Below are positions 34,580 through 44,351 of a stretch of 64,000 nucleotides of DNA, in pieces. Each line of letters opens with the position of its first letter. Within the stretch, counting starts at the first letter, position 1. The translations under genes and the position numbers were made by a program. Under the pieces are notes generated by a model. The model was not told where the DNA came from. It saw only the letters and a list, made by a program, of their open reading frames with translations, and ran no database searches. Source of the stretch: Streptomyces sp. NRRL B-3428 (lineage in GTDB: Bacteria > Actinomycetota > Actinomycetes > Streptomycetales > Streptomycetaceae); the NCBI GenBank assembly GCA_000721375.1, contig JOGW01000016.1, positions 109,473-173,472 of the forward strand. Reading direction: 5' to 3'.

Positions 34580-35557
34580 CTACTGTCCGGGGCGTGGACC
34601 GGCAGCACGCCGGAGCCGGTTGCCGATCGCGACACCCAGGCCCTCCTGCGCGGGCAGGGAGGCGATGACGAGGTCGCACCCCCGCTCGTCGACCTCCCGC
34701 AGAAACCCGTACAGACCACGGGCGTACGCGCTCGGCGACGCCGGGACCTCGAGCACGGCGTGCACCTTGACCGAAGCCCGAGCCATGTCGTGCGGGAGGA
34801 AGACGCCGACCTGGTGCCCCGATGCCTGGGCGTCCTCCGCCCGCGCAATGAGCTCTTCGGGCTCGACGAGGACGACGCGAGCGCGCGGAGCGTAGTGCGA
34901 CGGATGCTGGCCCGGCACCCGGATGCCGCCAGCCGAGGGAGACACCAGCGGACGCCCGAGCGCGGCTTCGAGCTCCTCGCTCGTGACCCCGCCGGGCCGC
35001 AGAATGCTCAGGGTCTCGCTGGTGGCGTCGACGATGGTCGACTCCACGCCGACCCCGCAGGGACCGCCGTCCAGTACGTGGTCGACGGCGTCGCCGAGTT
35101 CGCTGACCACGTGGCCGGCGGTGGTCGGGCTGACCGAACCGAACCGGTTGGCGGACGGCGCCGCGACACCCCCGCCGAATGCGGCAAGCAGCGCGAGCGC
35201 GAGGGGATGGTCGGGCACGCGCAGTGCCACCGTCTCCAAGCCGCCGGTGACCTCCAACGGCACACGACTGCTGCGCCGCAGCACCAGCGTGAGAGGACCC
35301 GGCCAGAAACGCTCGGCGAGCAGCCGCGCCGACGGCGGCACCTCCGCCACCCAGTCGGACAGCTGATCGGCGCTCGCGATATGGACGATGAGCGGGTTGG
35401 TCGCCGGACGCTGCTTGGCCTCGAAGATACGCGCCACGGCCTCGGGATCCTCCGCGTTCGCCCCCAACCCGTAGACGGTCTCGGTCGGCAACGCCACCAG
35501 GCCGCCACTGCGCAGGACTTCGGCCGCCTTCTCGATCTCCCGGTCCCATCCGGTCAC
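34580..35557 (-). CDS. Threonylcarbamoyl-AMP synthase (Sua5/YciO/YrdC)
   Basis: This enzyme makes threonylcarbamoyl-AMP from threonine, bicarbonate and ATP for the t6A37 modification of tRNA. The 325-residue protein has the YrdC domain (GLVALPTETVYGLGANA, KQRPATNPLIVH, FWPGPLTLVL, VAAPSANRFGSVSPT) and the C-terminal Sua5 domain (GQHPSHYAPRARV to ~325). The length fits Sua5 rather than short TsaC. The GTG at 35557 has ggaggag 9 bases upstream; an ATG at 35599 is possible. Actinomycetes usually have another TsaC/Sua5 near prfA, so this may be a second copy. Confidence 0.92.
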   Translation of the reverse strand: MTGWDREIEKAAEVLRSGGLVALPTETVYGLGANAEDPEAVARIFEAKQRPATNPLIVHIASADQLSDWVAEVPPSARLLAERFWPGPLTLVLRRSSRVPLEVTGGLETVALRVPDHPLALALLAAFGGGVAAPSANRFGSVSPTTAGHVVSELGDAVDHVLDGGPCGVGVESTIVDATSETLSILRPGGVTSEELEAALGRPLVSPSAGGIRVPGQHPSHYAPRARVVLVEPEELIARAEDAQASGHQVGVFLPHDMARASVKVHAVLEVPASPSAYARGLYGFLREVDERGCDLVIASLPAQEGLGVAIGNRLRRAAGPRPGQ

Positions 35558-35684
35558 GCTCAGCTCTCCTCCATCATCCGTACACCGCTCTCCAGTCATT
35601 TCACCTGCACAACGACGTGGGGGCCGACTTGGCACGGCAGCAGCAGGCGCTGCTGCCGGTGTGCCCCATTGTTAACCTGGCGCG

Positions 35685-36095
35685 ATGGACGATGCGTTGG
35701 ACGAGGGCCCGTTCTTCCACGGAACCAAAGCGGACCTGAGCGCCGGGGACCACCTCGCTGCGGGTTTCCGGTCCAACTACCGGCCCGAAGTCGTGATGAA
35801 CCACATCTATTTCACCGCGTTGCGCGATGGCGCGGGACTCGCCGCCGAACTCGCCTCCGGCGATGGCGCTCCGCGCGTGTACCTCGTCGAGCCGACCGGC
35901 GAGTTCGAGAACGACCCCAACGTGACCGACAAGAAGTTCCCTGGAAACCCCACGCGCTCCTATCGCAGCCGCGAACCTCTGCTGGTCGTCGGCGAGGTCA
36001 CCGACTGGACACGCCAGACACCCGAAGCACTCCAGCTGTGGCGGGACCGCTTGGCGGCGATTCGCGCCGATGAGCGTGGTGAGATCATCAACTAG
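35685..36095 (+). CDS. arr: Rifampin ADP-ribosyltransferase Arr
   Basis: The 136-residue enzyme transfers ADP-ribose from NAD+ to the ansa-chain hydroxyl of rifamycins and inactivates them. It is full length for the family (~140 residues) and keeps its signature: FFHGTKADLSAGD near the start, RSNYRPEV, NHIYFTAL and the long VEPTGEFENDPNVTDKKF followed by PGNPTRSYRS. The ATG at 35685 begins eight residues before FFHG, as in other Arr proteins. It diverges from the Sua5 gene by 127 bp and appears monocistronic, so intrinsic rifampin resistance can be expected. Confidence 0.95.
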   Translation: MDDALDEGPFFHGTKADLSAGDHLAAGFRSNYRPEVVMNHIYFTALRDGAGLAAELASGDGAPRVYLVEPTGEFENDPNVTDKKFPGNPTRSYRSREPLLVVGEVTDWTRQTPEALQLWRDRLAAIRADERGEIIN

Positions 36096-36246
36096 GTGAG
36101 CTGCCGCCCCACTTGGATCTCATCTGGGCCGGACGTTGCCCACGAAGGCGTGACTCAGTCCCACCACAGTGACCAAACCGTCGATCGGACCATGCCCGCA
36201 GTCCACGAACCGATTCACCGTGTCACGGACGTCTAGAGCGTGTAGT
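36096..36246. other. Intergene between arr and the DUF2993 gene
   Basis: No gene or strong hairpin is seen between these convergent genes. The near-palindrome gttcatgaattcgaac at 36244-36259 overlaps the DUF2993 stop. Confidence 0.3.
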
Positions 36247-37014
36247 TCATGAATTCGAACTCGGGCGGTACGTAACTGCCTTACCGGCCAGGTGCGCGGT
36301 GATCCCGTTCTCTGTGGAGGTGACTGTGCGCAGGTGCAGTCCCTCGGGAAGGTTCTGGAGGGGGATGGGTTCTTCCAGGGCTTTGTCTAGCAGCGCCCTC
36401 GCCAGAGGGGGCAGCTCGCCCTGGGTGACGCGTGTGTCTGTGAAGGCTATGCGGTTGCCTTCGGCAGCCGAGACAGCGGCACTCACGGTCACGTCCCCGG
36501 TGAGCGGCAAGCTGACCGTCACCTCGACCCGGCCGCGTTCGTCGCCCGACGACACATCTACGCCAAGGGCGTTCGAGACGTCCTTGTACGACAGGAACGC
36601 AGTCGCCTCGACCCTCTGGGCATGTGCCTCGTCTGTGCTCCCTGAGGTCTTCAGCCCGTCGAGGCCGACGCTCAGTTTCGTGACCGGGAGGGGCCGGGCC
36701 GCGCTGGCTGCTGGGATGTCGTGGGCGGTGATGTCGACATGCGCAAGGCTACCCCCGGCCAGCTGGGCGAGGACGGGAAAGCCGCTGACGTGCACCGACG
36801 GTTGCTGTGGAGTGTGCATGCCGTCTTGAAAAGCCCTGGCTGTGCGGCTTTCCGTGCGAGACGCCGCAACCCGGTCGGCGGCGACGGCGCCCACGAGTCC
36901 TACCGTCAGGGACACCGCGACGATGATCCTTCGGCGCCTGGCCGGAGTCGGGGACCCTGTGGGGGTGGCACCCGGTCCGTCCAGGAGCGGCTTGTCGTGC
37001 TGGGAGTGCTTCAT
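36247..37014 (-). CDS. DUF2993 (LmeA-like) lipid-binding protein
   Basis: The 255-residue protein has one N-terminal membrane anchor or signal (RRRRIIVAVSLTVGLVGAVAA, broken by a short charge near residue 25) and an extracellular domain of the DUF2993/LmeA group, known from actinomycetes as phospholipid-binding and linked in mycobacteria to lipomannan elongation. Characteristic parts are VHVSGFPVLAQLAGGSLAHV and PLPVTKLSVGLDGL. The ATG at 37014 has aagga just upstream. A longer frame to 37077 is unconserved. Its role here is unknown. Confidence 0.82.
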   Translation of the reverse strand: MKHSQHDKPLLDGPGATPTGSPTPARRRRIIVAVSLTVGLVGAVAADRVAASRTESRTARAFQDGMHTPQQPSVHVSGFPVLAQLAGGSLAHVDITAHDIPAASAARPLPVTKLSVGLDGLKTSGSTDEAHAQRVEATAFLSYKDVSNALGVDVSSGDERGRVEVTVSLPLTGDVTVSAAVSAAEGNRIAFTDTRVTQGELPPLARALLDKALEEPIPLQNLPEGLHLRTVTSTENGITAHLAGKAVTYRPSSNS

Positions 37015-37187
37015 TGCTTGTCCTTGTGCAGGGTGAGTCGGTGCCGTGTGTGAGCCTTCGTTGCCGGAAGGGGGCACGGCCCGTACCCTCCACCGTCGTT
37101 GGATACAGGCCGTGGCTTGTGGCGCAGCCCGGCTGCTGGGCGGCGTCGCCTGAGTTCCCGCCTCGCCCTCGAACGAGTGCCGTGGTC

Positions 37188-38213
37188 TCAGCGGCGCCTA
37201 GGACCGTGAAGGGCGGGCACAGTGTCCTCCGCGTGAGTGAGGGACAGGGCGCCGCGGCGGAACTGGTCGAGCTTGTCGATGACGGTCTGGCCGACGGGGG
37301 TGTGGCCCCAGACGCTGATGCCCTGGTGGGTGGTGGGCTGCCAGGTGCTTTCGTCGACGGTGATGGGGTTCCAGCCGACCTCCCATTCGAAGCCGGAGGG
37401 AGTGCGGGCGTAGTAGGACAGCTCACGGTCGTTGGTGTGCTGGCCTACGGTCAGGGCCATCTCGAAGCCGAGTTCGCGTACGCGCTGGTAGCTGGTGGCG
37501 ACGTCGTCGAGGGTGGCGGCCTGGATGTTGAGGTGCTGGACGCGGGTGCGGACCGGGTCCAGGGGCAGGCCGCGGGTGGCGGCGATGGCGATGGAGTGGT
37601 GGCGTTCGTTGACCCGCAGGAAGCGGATCTTGAGTTTGACGCCGCTGATGGTCTCGTCGATGTAGTCGGTCAGGCGGGCGTCGAAGACGGTGTTGAAGTA
37701 GCCGCGCAGCTGGGTGGGTTTGGTGGAGGTGAGGGCGATGTGGCCCATGCCGGCGTCGCCGGTGACGAATCCTGAGGCGCGCATCCTCAGGGGTTGGGCG
37801 GTCTTGAGGGGGTTGGTGTAGATCTCCTGGGTGATGCCCTTGGGTCCGGGGAAGCGCAGCAGGCGTTCGACGCCGCGCAGGGCTGCTTCCTCGGCAGTGC
37901 CTTGCACGGCGCGGACGCTGTGGGCGCGGATGCGGGCTTCGATCTGTTCGAAGGTGGTGTGGTCATCGACGTGCCAGCCGGTGGCGACCGCGTCCTCGGC
38001 GGGCCCGTACTGGATCAGGAAGCGGCATTCCTGTTCGTCGAGGCGAAACCGCATCGCATTGGTGTCAAGTGCGTCGTGGTGCATGCCGATGGCCTCTTCA
38101 CCGAAGCGTCGCCAGGCGGCGAAGCGCCGGGTCTCGATCACGATGTAGCCGAGATGGACGGCGCCGAAGACCGATGGGGCCGGGCTGCGCATCAGGGTGT
38201 TGAGCGTGTTCAT
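37188..38213 (-). CDS. Type I extradiol ring-cleavage dioxygenase
   Basis: The 341-residue non-haem iron(II) enzyme cleaves a catechol next to its hydroxyls. Two VOC-type domains are seen, and the second holds the active site: His158 (GMGHIALT), His227 (VQHLNIQ) and Glu278 (FEWEVGW) as iron ligands, with His205/206 as the acid-base residue. It resembles 2,3-dihydroxybiphenyl dioxygenases (BphC/HsaC). The ATG at 38213 overlaps the stop of the upstream hydrolase by four bases. It is the third gene of a minus-strand operon (hydroxylase, hydrolase, dioxygenase). The longer in-frame start is rejected because it lies inside the hydrolase gene. Confidence 0.94.
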   Translation of the reverse strand: MNTLNTLMRSPAPSVFGAVHLGYIVIETRRFAAWRRFGEEAIGMHHDALDTNAMRFRLDEQECRFLIQYGPAEDAVATGWHVDDHTTFEQIEARIRAHSVRAVQGTAEEAALRGVERLLRFPGPKGITQEIYTNPLKTAQPLRMRASGFVTGDAGMGHIALTSTKPTQLRGYFNTVFDARLTDYIDETISGVKLKIRFLRVNERHHSIAIAATRGLPLDPVRTRVQHLNIQAATLDDVATSYQRVRELGFEMALTVGQHTNDRELSYYARTPSGFEWEVGWNPITVDESTWQPTTHQGISVWGHTPVGQTVIDKLDQFRRGALSLTHAEDTVPALHGPRRR

Positions 38214-39082
38214 CGCCGGCCTGCCAGGAAGTCGGCGCACAGCGTGTTGAAGAGTTCGGCGCGTTCGAACTGCACCCAGTGGCCGGTGTTGGCGGCCATG
38301 TACAGGTCGCAGTTGGGCATGCGGTCGGCGAGCATCTTGCCGCCGCTGGGCCGGTTGACCTTGTCGTCGGCGCCCCACAGCACCAGGGTGGGCACGGGCA
38401 GGCGGGTCAGGCGCTTGTCGCGGGTGAAGTCCATCTTCCACAAGGTCTTGAGCGCGCTGCGTCCCGAGGGACGCCGCAGCGGCGGGCTCGCGATGACCTC
38501 GGGGTCGATGCTGTCCTGGTAGCGGGCGTCGATGATCTCGTCGGGGACCTGGGCGGCGTTGAAGACGAGGTAGGTGCGGATGAACTTCTCCAGCTTGGCC
38601 CGTGAGGGGCCTTCCCCGGTGTAGTAGCTCAGGAGGCTGTTGAGGCCGGGGGTGGGAGGTGTGCGAGTGGTGCCGATACCCCCGGGGCCCATGAGGACCA
38701 TGTGGTCGACCCGGTCGGGGGTGTCCAGCGCCAGACGCAGCGCGCAGGCGCCGCCGTAGGAGTTACCGACCAAGTGGGCCTTGTCGATGCCGAGTTGGTC
38801 GAGCAGGCCGCGGATGTGGTGGGCAAGGTAGCCGAACGGATCGGTGGCATCGATGCCCTTGCTGCTGCGGCCGTAGCCCGGCAGGTCGGGCACGATCACC
38901 CGGTACTGCTCGGCGAGGGCGGCGATGTTGCGCTGGTAGTTGGAGACACCGGAGGCGCCGGGGCCGCCGCCGTGCAGCAGCACCAGGGGCGCCCCCTGCC
39001 CGGTCTCCGCGACGAATATCTTCTTGCCGGCGACGTCGTACAGCTTGACGTCCATCTCGGTGTGCGGGGCCGCTGTGGTCAT
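38210..39082 (-). CDS. Meta-cleavage product (C-C) hydrolase
   Basis: The 290-residue alpha/beta hydrolase is of the BphD/MhpC/HsaD type, which splits the C-C bond of the ring-cleavage product to give 2-hydroxypenta-2,4-dienoate and an acid. The triad is Ser108 (GNSYGG), Asp239 or 240 (WGADDK) and His268 (NTGHW); LLHGGGPGASG holds the oxyanion loop typical of this group. The ATG at 39082 has gagga upstream. It lies 11 bp after the hydroxylase stop and overlaps the dioxygenase start, so the operon is tightly coupled. Confidence 0.94.
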   Translation of the reverse strand: MTTAAPHTEMDVKLYDVAGKKIFVAETGQGAPLVLLHGGGPGASGVSNYQRNIAALAEQYRVIVPDLPGYGRSSKGIDATDPFGYLAHHIRGLLDQLGIDKAHLVGNSYGGACALRLALDTPDRVDHMVLMGPGGIGTTRTPPTPGLNSLLSYYTGEGPSRAKLEKFIRTYLVFNAAQVPDEIIDARYQDSIDPEVIASPPLRRPSGRSALKTLWKMDFTRDKRLTRLPVPTLVLWGADDKVNRPSGGKMLADRMPNCDLYMAANTGHWVQFERAELFNTLCADFLAGRR

Positions 39083-39093
39083 GGCGAAAGTCC

Positions 39094-40674
39094 TCACTGG
39101 CGGATGCCGATGGTCAACTGGGCTGCAGGGTGGAGGCCGGCTGGGGGCGGCGGGAGCGGGGCTGTGGTGGCGGCGGCGTAGACGTAGCCGTCGGGTCGCA
39201 GGGCGAGGGTGGTGGCGCGGTGGCGGGCCATCCAGGCAAGCAGCACTTCATCGGTGTCGACGACCGCGCCTTCGGACGGGGTGGTGCCGACCGGGGTGAT
39301 GGTCAGAGAAGGGACGCCGAGGCGGTCCCAGGCGGGCTGCGGCGTCGCGGCGCGCGCGTGCAACAGCAGCCAGCGGCCCTCCAGTACGTCGTCGAGCCGC
39401 GCGAGGCTCCCGTGTGCCGTGGTGACGTGCGGCTGGGGGATCATGTGGCCGGCGGCGCGGTGGCGGTCTGTGGCTCGGAAGCCGGTCGCGTAGCGGGCGA
39501 CGGGTATCCAGTTCGCGTCCTGCATCCAGTTGCTGAAGCCGGGGATTCGGTCCAGGCCGCGTAGCAGGTGGTTGCGGGCGCGGGTGACGGGCGCACGGCG
39601 TTCGGTGATGATGCGGCCGACGAACACCGCCCGCCGGGTCACTTCCTTCACGTGCGGTTTGCGTTCAGCCTCGTAGCTGTCGAGGACCGCCTCGGGCAGC
39701 TCACCGCGTAGGACCCCGGCGAGCTTCCAACTCAGGTTGGCCACGTCCCGAACGCCGGCGGCCATGCCCTGGCCGATCCACGGGGGCATCGCGTGGGCGG
39801 CGTCGCCGGCCAGGAAGACGCGGCCCGCGCGGAAGCGGGCGGCGAAGCGCACATGATGGCTGTAGACGGTGGCCCGAAGGATCTTGATGCTGTCGCGGCC
39901 GACGCCGTACCGGGCGACCAGGCGGTAGACGGCCTCCTCGGTGGTCAGCTTCTGCTCGTCCTCGCCGGGCAGAATCGGGAACTCCCAGCGGTGGTGATCG
40001 AGCGGGGTGGGGCAGTCGACTGCGGGGCGTTCGGGGTCGCAGTGGAAGCGCAGCCGGTCGTGGCCGGGCCAGGGCTTGAGCATCTTGGTGTCGATGACCA
40101 CCCAGCGGTCCTCGAAGGTGCGGCCCTCGTAGCCGATGTTCAGCTGGGCACGGGTGAGGCTGGAGCCGCCGTCGGCGGCGATCACGTACCGGGCGCGCAA
40201 CCGGTGCACGGTGTCGTCTTCCGTGCCGGCCACCGTCAGCTCCACGCCGTCGGCGTCCTGCCGCAGACGCAACGCCTCATGCTGCAGCCGGACTTCCACG
40301 TTCGGATAGCGGGCCACGCCCTCGCGCAGCACCTGCTCCAGCGCGGGCTGGTAGATGAACATCTGCGGCGGGTGTCCGTGTCCGCGCGGTGTGGGGCGGG
40401 CCGTGATGAACGGGCGGCCCGCTGCGTCGACGAAGTCGACGGGCCGCTCGGGCAGCATGTCCTGCTTCATCCGCTCGGCCAGTCCGGCCCGCTGCCAGAT
40501 CCGTAGAACCTCCTCGTCGGTGGAGATCGCCCGGGCCCGACTGAAGATCTCACCGTCGCGTTCCAGCACGACGACCCGTAGCCCGAGGGCCCCCAGCAGG
40601 TTCGCCGCGGTGACCCCGGTGGGGCCATAGCCGATCACGGCCACGTCGTAAGCACTGTCCTGGCTCACCGGCAC
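39094..40674 (-). CDS. MhpA-like flavin-dependent aromatic hydroxylase
   Basis: The 526-residue group A flavin monooxygenase uses NAD(P)H and O2 to hydroxylate a phenolic ring, making the catechol for the dioxygenase. Motifs are GYGPTG for FAD, the ADGGSS element in YVIAADGGSSLTRAQL, and FLAGDAAHAMPPWIGQGM. Length and the thioredoxin-like C-terminal tail match MhpA, the 3-(3-hydroxyphenyl)propionate hydroxylase. Exact substrate is unknown. The GTG at 40674 has agggtgagg upstream; another GTG two codons later is possible. It is the first gene of the minus arm, facing the TetR gene over a 104-bp intergene. Confidence 0.92.
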   Translation of the reverse strand: MPVSQDSAYDVAVIGYGPTGVTAANLLGALGLRVVVLERDGEIFSRARAISTDEEVLRIWQRAGLAERMKQDMLPERPVDFVDAAGRPFITARPTPRGHGHPPQMFIYQPALEQVLREGVARYPNVEVRLQHEALRLRQDADGVELTVAGTEDDTVHRLRARYVIAADGGSSLTRAQLNIGYEGRTFEDRWVVIDTKMLKPWPGHDRLRFHCDPERPAVDCPTPLDHHRWEFPILPGEDEQKLTTEEAVYRLVARYGVGRDSIKILRATVYSHHVRFAARFRAGRVFLAGDAAHAMPPWIGQGMAAGVRDVANLSWKLAGVLRGELPEAVLDSYEAERKPHVKEVTRRAVFVGRIITERRAPVTRARNHLLRGLDRIPGFSNWMQDANWIPVARYATGFRATDRHRAAGHMIPQPHVTTAHGSLARLDDVLEGRWLLLHARAATPQPAWDRLGVPSLTITPVGTTPSEGAVVDTDEVLLAWMARHRATTLALRPDGYVYAAATTAPLPPPPAGLHPAAQLTIGIRQ

Positions 40675-40693
40675 GCCTCACCCTTGCTGTAGC

Positions 40694-40715
40694 GTTCACT
40701 CCAATTGGAATGACC
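40694..40715. promoter_or_regulatory. 22-bp operator between the two arms of the aromatic cluster
   Basis: An imperfect palindrome, 9 of 11 pairs matching, with perfect core tccaattgga (40700-40709), sits 20 bp before the hydroxylase start and 64 bp before the TetR start. A TetR dimer here would control both divergent arms. Confidence 0.75.
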
Positions 40716-40778
40716 ACTACGGTAAGATGGGTTTCACGCAAGGGTCAAGCGCCCGGCGCAACGGAGAGGGGTTCGCAC

Positions 40779-41408
40779 ATGACCAGGCAGGCCACGCGAA
40801 AACAGCGCGCCAACGGGGTGGAATCGCGCCGCCGCATCCTGGATGCGGCTGTGGAGATCGCGGGCGAGCGCGGTTACGAAGGCACCTCGATCGCAGCGGT
40901 CAGCGCCCAGTGCGGGCTCCCCCCGTCCTCGATCTACTGGCATTTCAAGGACAAGGACGACCTGATCGCCGCGGTCATCGAGCGCAGCTTCGAGACCTGG
41001 CTCGCAGCCGTCGAGCTGCCCGGTGAAGAGACGGGCGACCCGCGGGAGCGGGTCCTGGCCCTGGCGGCCAATGTGGCGAAATCTCTCGTGGACGCGCCGG
41101 ACTTCCTGCGCCTGGGACTCATGCTCGCCCTGGAACGCCGCCCCACCGAGACGCGCGGCCGCACCGTGTTCCTCCAGGTCCGCGAGATCGCCGGCGCCAG
41201 AATCGCCCAGGTCATCGAGGAACTGTTCCCCGCTCTGGACGCGGCGGCCGTGCACACACTGACCACCTACGCGGTCGCCGGTGCGGACGGATTGTTCGTG
41301 CAGCGGGAGATCGGCGGCAACAGCGTCGATCTTGCCGCGATGTTCGAGCTCCACGCACGGCTGCTGTTCGATGCGGCCACCGCCATGAACGCGGAGCGGA
41401 CCCAGTGA
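40779..41408 (+). CDS. TetR-family regulator of the aromatic cluster
   Basis: The 209-residue regulator has an N-terminal helix-turn-helix (ESRRRILDAAVEIAGERGYE and SIAAVSAQCGLPPSSIYWHF) and a helical ligand-binding domain. The ATG at 40779 is chosen because ggagaggg lies eight bases upstream. Its stop overlaps the start of the hydratase gene (GTGA), so it is co-transcribed with the plus arm and should regulate itself. The operator is likely the palindrome at 40694-40715. The effector is probably a pathway aromatic or its ring-cleavage product. Confidence 0.92.
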   Translation: MTRQATRKQRANGVESRRRILDAAVEIAGERGYEGTSIAAVSAQCGLPPSSIYWHFKDKDDLIAAVIERSFETWLAAVELPGEETGDPRERVLALAANVAKSLVDAPDFLRLGLMLALERRPTETRGRTVFLQVREIAGARIAQVIEELFPALDAAAVHTLTTYAVAGADGLFVQREIGGNSVDLAAMFELHARLLFDAATAMNAERTQ

Positions 41409-42193
41409 CCCTCAGCAGCGCACAACGCGAGAGAGTCGGCAGCCTGTTGCGCCGCGCCGAGCAGGACACGCAGCCCATCGCGCCCTTGTCGCAGACCTTC
41501 CAGGGACTCGACCTGGCGGACGCCTACGCCATCCAGCGCCACAACATCGCCCGACGGCTGGTCGACGGATCGAGGGTGGTCGGCCACAAGGTCGGGCTCA
41601 CCGCGGCCGCGATGCAGCAGCTGCTCGGCGTGGACGAGCCGGACTTCGGCCATCTGCTGGATGACATGGTCCGCCACGACCGCGACGTGGTGGCAGCCAG
41701 TGCCTTGTGCGCGCCGCGCATCGAGCCGGAGATCTGCTTCCGCCTCGGCGCTCAGCTGCGCGGGCCCGGCATCACGGCCCAGGACGTGCTGGCCGCCACC
41801 GAAGCCGTCGCCCCCGCCCTGGAAATCGTCGACAGCCGCATCCGCGACTGGGACATCACGCTGGCCGACACGGTCGCCGACAACGCCAGCTCCGCCGGCC
41901 TCGTCCACGGCCCGTGGACGGCACTGGAGGACGCCCCCGACCTCGCCGGCATCAGTGTCGACCTGCTGATCGACGGTGAGGTGACGGCGCGCGGCACCGG
42001 GGCGGAGGTACTGGGCCATCCCGCCGCCGCGGTCGCCTGGCTGGCCAACACCCTTGCCTCCTTCGACGCCGCGCTCGAGCCCGGGCAGCTGGTGCTGCCC
42101 GGCGCCATGACCACCGCCCCCTTCGTCCACGCCGGCCACAAGGTCGAGGCCCTCTTCGCGGGCCTTGGTTCGGTGTCGGTGACCTTCAGCTGA
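41405..42193 (+). CDS. 2-hydroxypenta-2,4-dienoate (2-keto-4-pentenoate) hydratase
   Basis: The 262-residue enzyme adds water to 2-hydroxypentadienoate to form 4-hydroxy-2-oxovalerate, the step after the C-C hydrolase. It belongs to the MhpD/HsaE/BphE family of the FAH fold: [20 protein letters not shown], the metal-binding EPEICFRLG block and [12 protein letters not shown] with a following DNASS element. The GTG at 41405 overlaps the regulator stop by four bases. The next gene follows after 11 bp. Confidence 0.94.
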   Translation: MTLSSAQRERVGSLLRRAEQDTQPIAPLSQTFQGLDLADAYAIQRHNIARRLVDGSRVVGHKVGLTAAAMQQLLGVDEPDFGHLLDDMVRHDRDVVAASALCAPRIEPEICFRLGAQLRGPGITAQDVLAATEAVAPALEIVDSRIRDWDITLADTVADNASSAGLVHGPWTALEDAPDLAGISVDLLIDGEVTARGTGAEVLGHPAAAVAWLANTLASFDAALEPGQLVLPGAMTTAPFVHAGHKVEALFAGLGSVSVTFS

Positions 42194-42204
42194 GGAGCCC
42201 TGTC

Positions 42205-43197
42205 ATGCCCCCTGCCTCCGCGGCACCTGCGGCCGACGACGCGTGGCCGGTCGCCGTCATCGGCTCCGGCAACATCGGCACCGACCTGATGATCAAAATC
42301 ATGCGTGGGTCCGGCGCCCTGACCATGGCGGCGATGGTCGGCATCGACCCGGATTCCGACGGCCTGGCCCGGGCCCGGCGCATGGGAGTGGCCACCACGG
42401 CCGACGGCATCGACGGCCTGCTGGCGCTACCGGAATTCGCCGGCGTCAAACTGGTCTTCGACGCCACCTCCGCCACCGCCCACCGCACCAACTGGGCCAG
42501 GCTGGAGCCCACCGGGGTCCGCGTGCTGGATCTGACCCCGGCAGCCATCGGCCCGTACTGCGTACCGGTGGTCAACCTCGATGCCCACCTAGACGCGCCG
42601 AATCTGAACATGGTCACCTGCGGCGGCCAGGCCACCGTCCCGATCGCCGCGGCCATAGCCCAGGTGGCCCCTGTCGCATACGCGGAGATCGTGTCCTCGA
42701 TCGCCGCCAAGTCAGCCGGCCCCGGAACCCGCGCCAACATCGACGAGTTCACCGAGACCACCGCGCAGGCACTGCGCGAGGTCGCCGGCGCCGCCCGCAG
42801 CAAGGCCATCATCGTCCTCAACCCGGCCGAGCCGCCGCTGATGATGCGCAACACCGTCTACTGCCTGATCGAAGGCGACTGCGACCACGCCGCAATCGAA
42901 GCCTCCATCCAGGCGATGGCCGACAAGGTCCGCTCCTACGTGCCCGGTTACCGGCTCAAGCAGCAGATCCAGTTCGACGTGCACGATGCGGACCATCCGC
43001 TGTACCTGCCGCAGGCCGGATCGTTCACCGGAACCAAGGTCACCGTGCTCCTGGAAGTCACCGGTGCCGCCCACTACTTGCCGGCCTACGCCGGCAACCT
43101 CGACATCATGACGTCCGCCGCCGTCGCGGCCGCTGAACGCATCGCCCGCCACACTCCTGCCACCACCACCCACACCACGGCGGGAGCCCTGCGATGA
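42205..43197 (+). CDS. Acetaldehyde dehydrogenase (acylating)
   Basis: The 330-residue enzyme oxidises acetaldehyde or propanal with NAD+ and CoA to the acyl-CoA. It shows the NAD-binding [13 protein letters not shown], the catalytic Cys139 in [13 protein letters not shown] and the [17 protein letters not shown] segment typical of MhpF/HsaG. It should form a channelling complex with the aldolase encoded next; their reading frames overlap by four bases (ATGA). It ends the pathway by making acetyl-CoA. Confidence 0.95.
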   Translation: MPPASAAPAADDAWPVAVIGSGNIGTDLMIKIMRGSGALTMAAMVGIDPDSDGLARARRMGVATTADGIDGLLALPEFAGVKLVFDATSATAHRTNWARLEPTGVRVLDLTPAAIGPYCVPVVNLDAHLDAPNLNMVTCGGQATVPIAAAIAQVAPVAYAEIVSSIAAKSAGPGTRANIDEFTETTAQALREVAGAARSKAIIVLNPAEPPLMMRNTVYCLIEGDCDHAAIEASIQAMADKVRSYVPGYRLKQQIQFDVHDADHPLYLPQAGSFTGTKVTVLLEVTGAAHYLPAYAGNLDIMTSAAVAAAERIARHTPATTTHTTAGALR

Positions 43198-44216
43198 GCG
43201 GCCTGTACATCAGCGACGTCACCTTGCGCGATGGCATGCACGCCATCCGCCACCAGTACAGCGTTCGCGACGCGGTCGCCATCGCCGGCGCACTCGATCA
43301 GGCCGGGGTGGACTCCATCGAGGTCGCTCACGGCGACGGGCTGGCCGGCTCCTCCTGCGTGTACGGCTTCGGCGCCCACACCGACCTGGAATGGGTCGAG
43401 GCCGTCGCGGCCACCGTCACCCGCGCCCAGGTCGCCACACTGCTGCTGCCCGGCATCGGCACCGTCTCCGACCTGCGCGATGCCCACCGCGCCGGGGCGT
43501 CCGTGGTGCGGGTGGCCACACACTGCACCGAGGCAGACGTCGCCGCCCAACACATCGCCGCCGCCCGCAACTTGGGCATGGACACCGTCGGCTTCTTGAT
43601 GATGAGTCACATGACCGACCCGGATTCTCTTGCCGGGCAGGCCAAGCAGATGGAGTCCTACGGCGCGACCTGCGTCTACGTCGTCGACTCCGGCGGCGCC
43701 CTGACGATGCCCGGCGTCGCCGAACGCGTCGACGCGCTGCGCCAAGTCCTCGACGCGGACACCGAGGTCGGCATTCACGCCCACCACAACCTCGCCCTGG
43801 GCGTGGCCAACTCACTCATCGCCGTCGAGCACGGCGCCACCCGCATCGACGCCTCCCTGGCCGGAATGGGCGCAGGCGCGGGCAACGCCCCGCTGGAGGT
43901 GTTCATCGCCGCGGCCGACCGCCTTGGGCTCGACCACAGATGCGATGTGTTCGCCCTGCAGGACGCCGCCGACGACCTCGTACGCCCCCTGCAGGACCGC
44001 CCGGTTCAGGTCGACCGGGAAACCCTCACCCTGGGCTACGCCGGGGTGTACTCCAGCTTTCTGCGCCACGCCGAAGCCGCCTCCGCCCGCTACGGCATCG
44101 ACACCCGCCGCCTGCTGCTCGAGGTCGGCCGCCGCCGCCTGGTCGGCGGGCAAGAAGACATGCTCACCGACATCGCCCTCGACCTCCTGAGCACCCCGCA
44201 ACCCGCCGGGCCCTGA
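43194..44216 (+). CDS. 4-hydroxy-2-oxovalerate aldolase
   Basis: The 340-residue enzyme splits 4-hydroxy-2-oxovalerate into pyruvate and acetaldehyde. It is an HMGL-like TIM-barrel class II aldolase of the MhpE/HsaF/DmpG family: [15 protein letters not shown] with the catalytic Arg-Asp, [11 protein letters not shown], the metal ligands in [14 protein letters not shown] and a C-terminal DmpG-like communication domain. It overlaps the acetaldehyde dehydrogenase gene, in line with the known complex that passes acetaldehyde through a tunnel. Confidence 0.95.
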   Translation: MSGLYISDVTLRDGMHAIRHQYSVRDAVAIAGALDQAGVDSIEVAHGDGLAGSSCVYGFGAHTDLEWVEAVAATVTRAQVATLLLPGIGTVSDLRDAHRAGASVVRVATHCTEADVAAQHIAAARNLGMDTVGFLMMSHMTDPDSLAGQAKQMESYGATCVYVVDSGGALTMPGVAERVDALRQVLDADTEVGIHAHHNLALGVANSLIAVEHGATRIDASLAGMGAGAGNAPLEVFIAAADRLGLDHRCDVFALQDAADDLVRPLQDRPVQVDRETLTLGYAGVYSSFLRHAEAASARYGIDTRRLLLEVGRRRLVGGQEDMLTDIALDLLSTPQPAGP

Positions 44217-44351
44217 GCAGGGCGCCGCGCCGATCCCGCCCCGCATAACGGAACAGGCGGGCCGCGCACCCCCAGCTGCCCTTCCCGAATCCCCCTCCAT
44301 ACGCGAGCCGCGCGCCACGGCCGGGGGCCGTGCGAAAGAAGGTACGAGCAC

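Noticed and set aside
40723..40728. taagat as a -10 box for the TetR gene of the aromatic cluster
   Set aside because: No -35 at normal spacing, so it is left out of the feature list.
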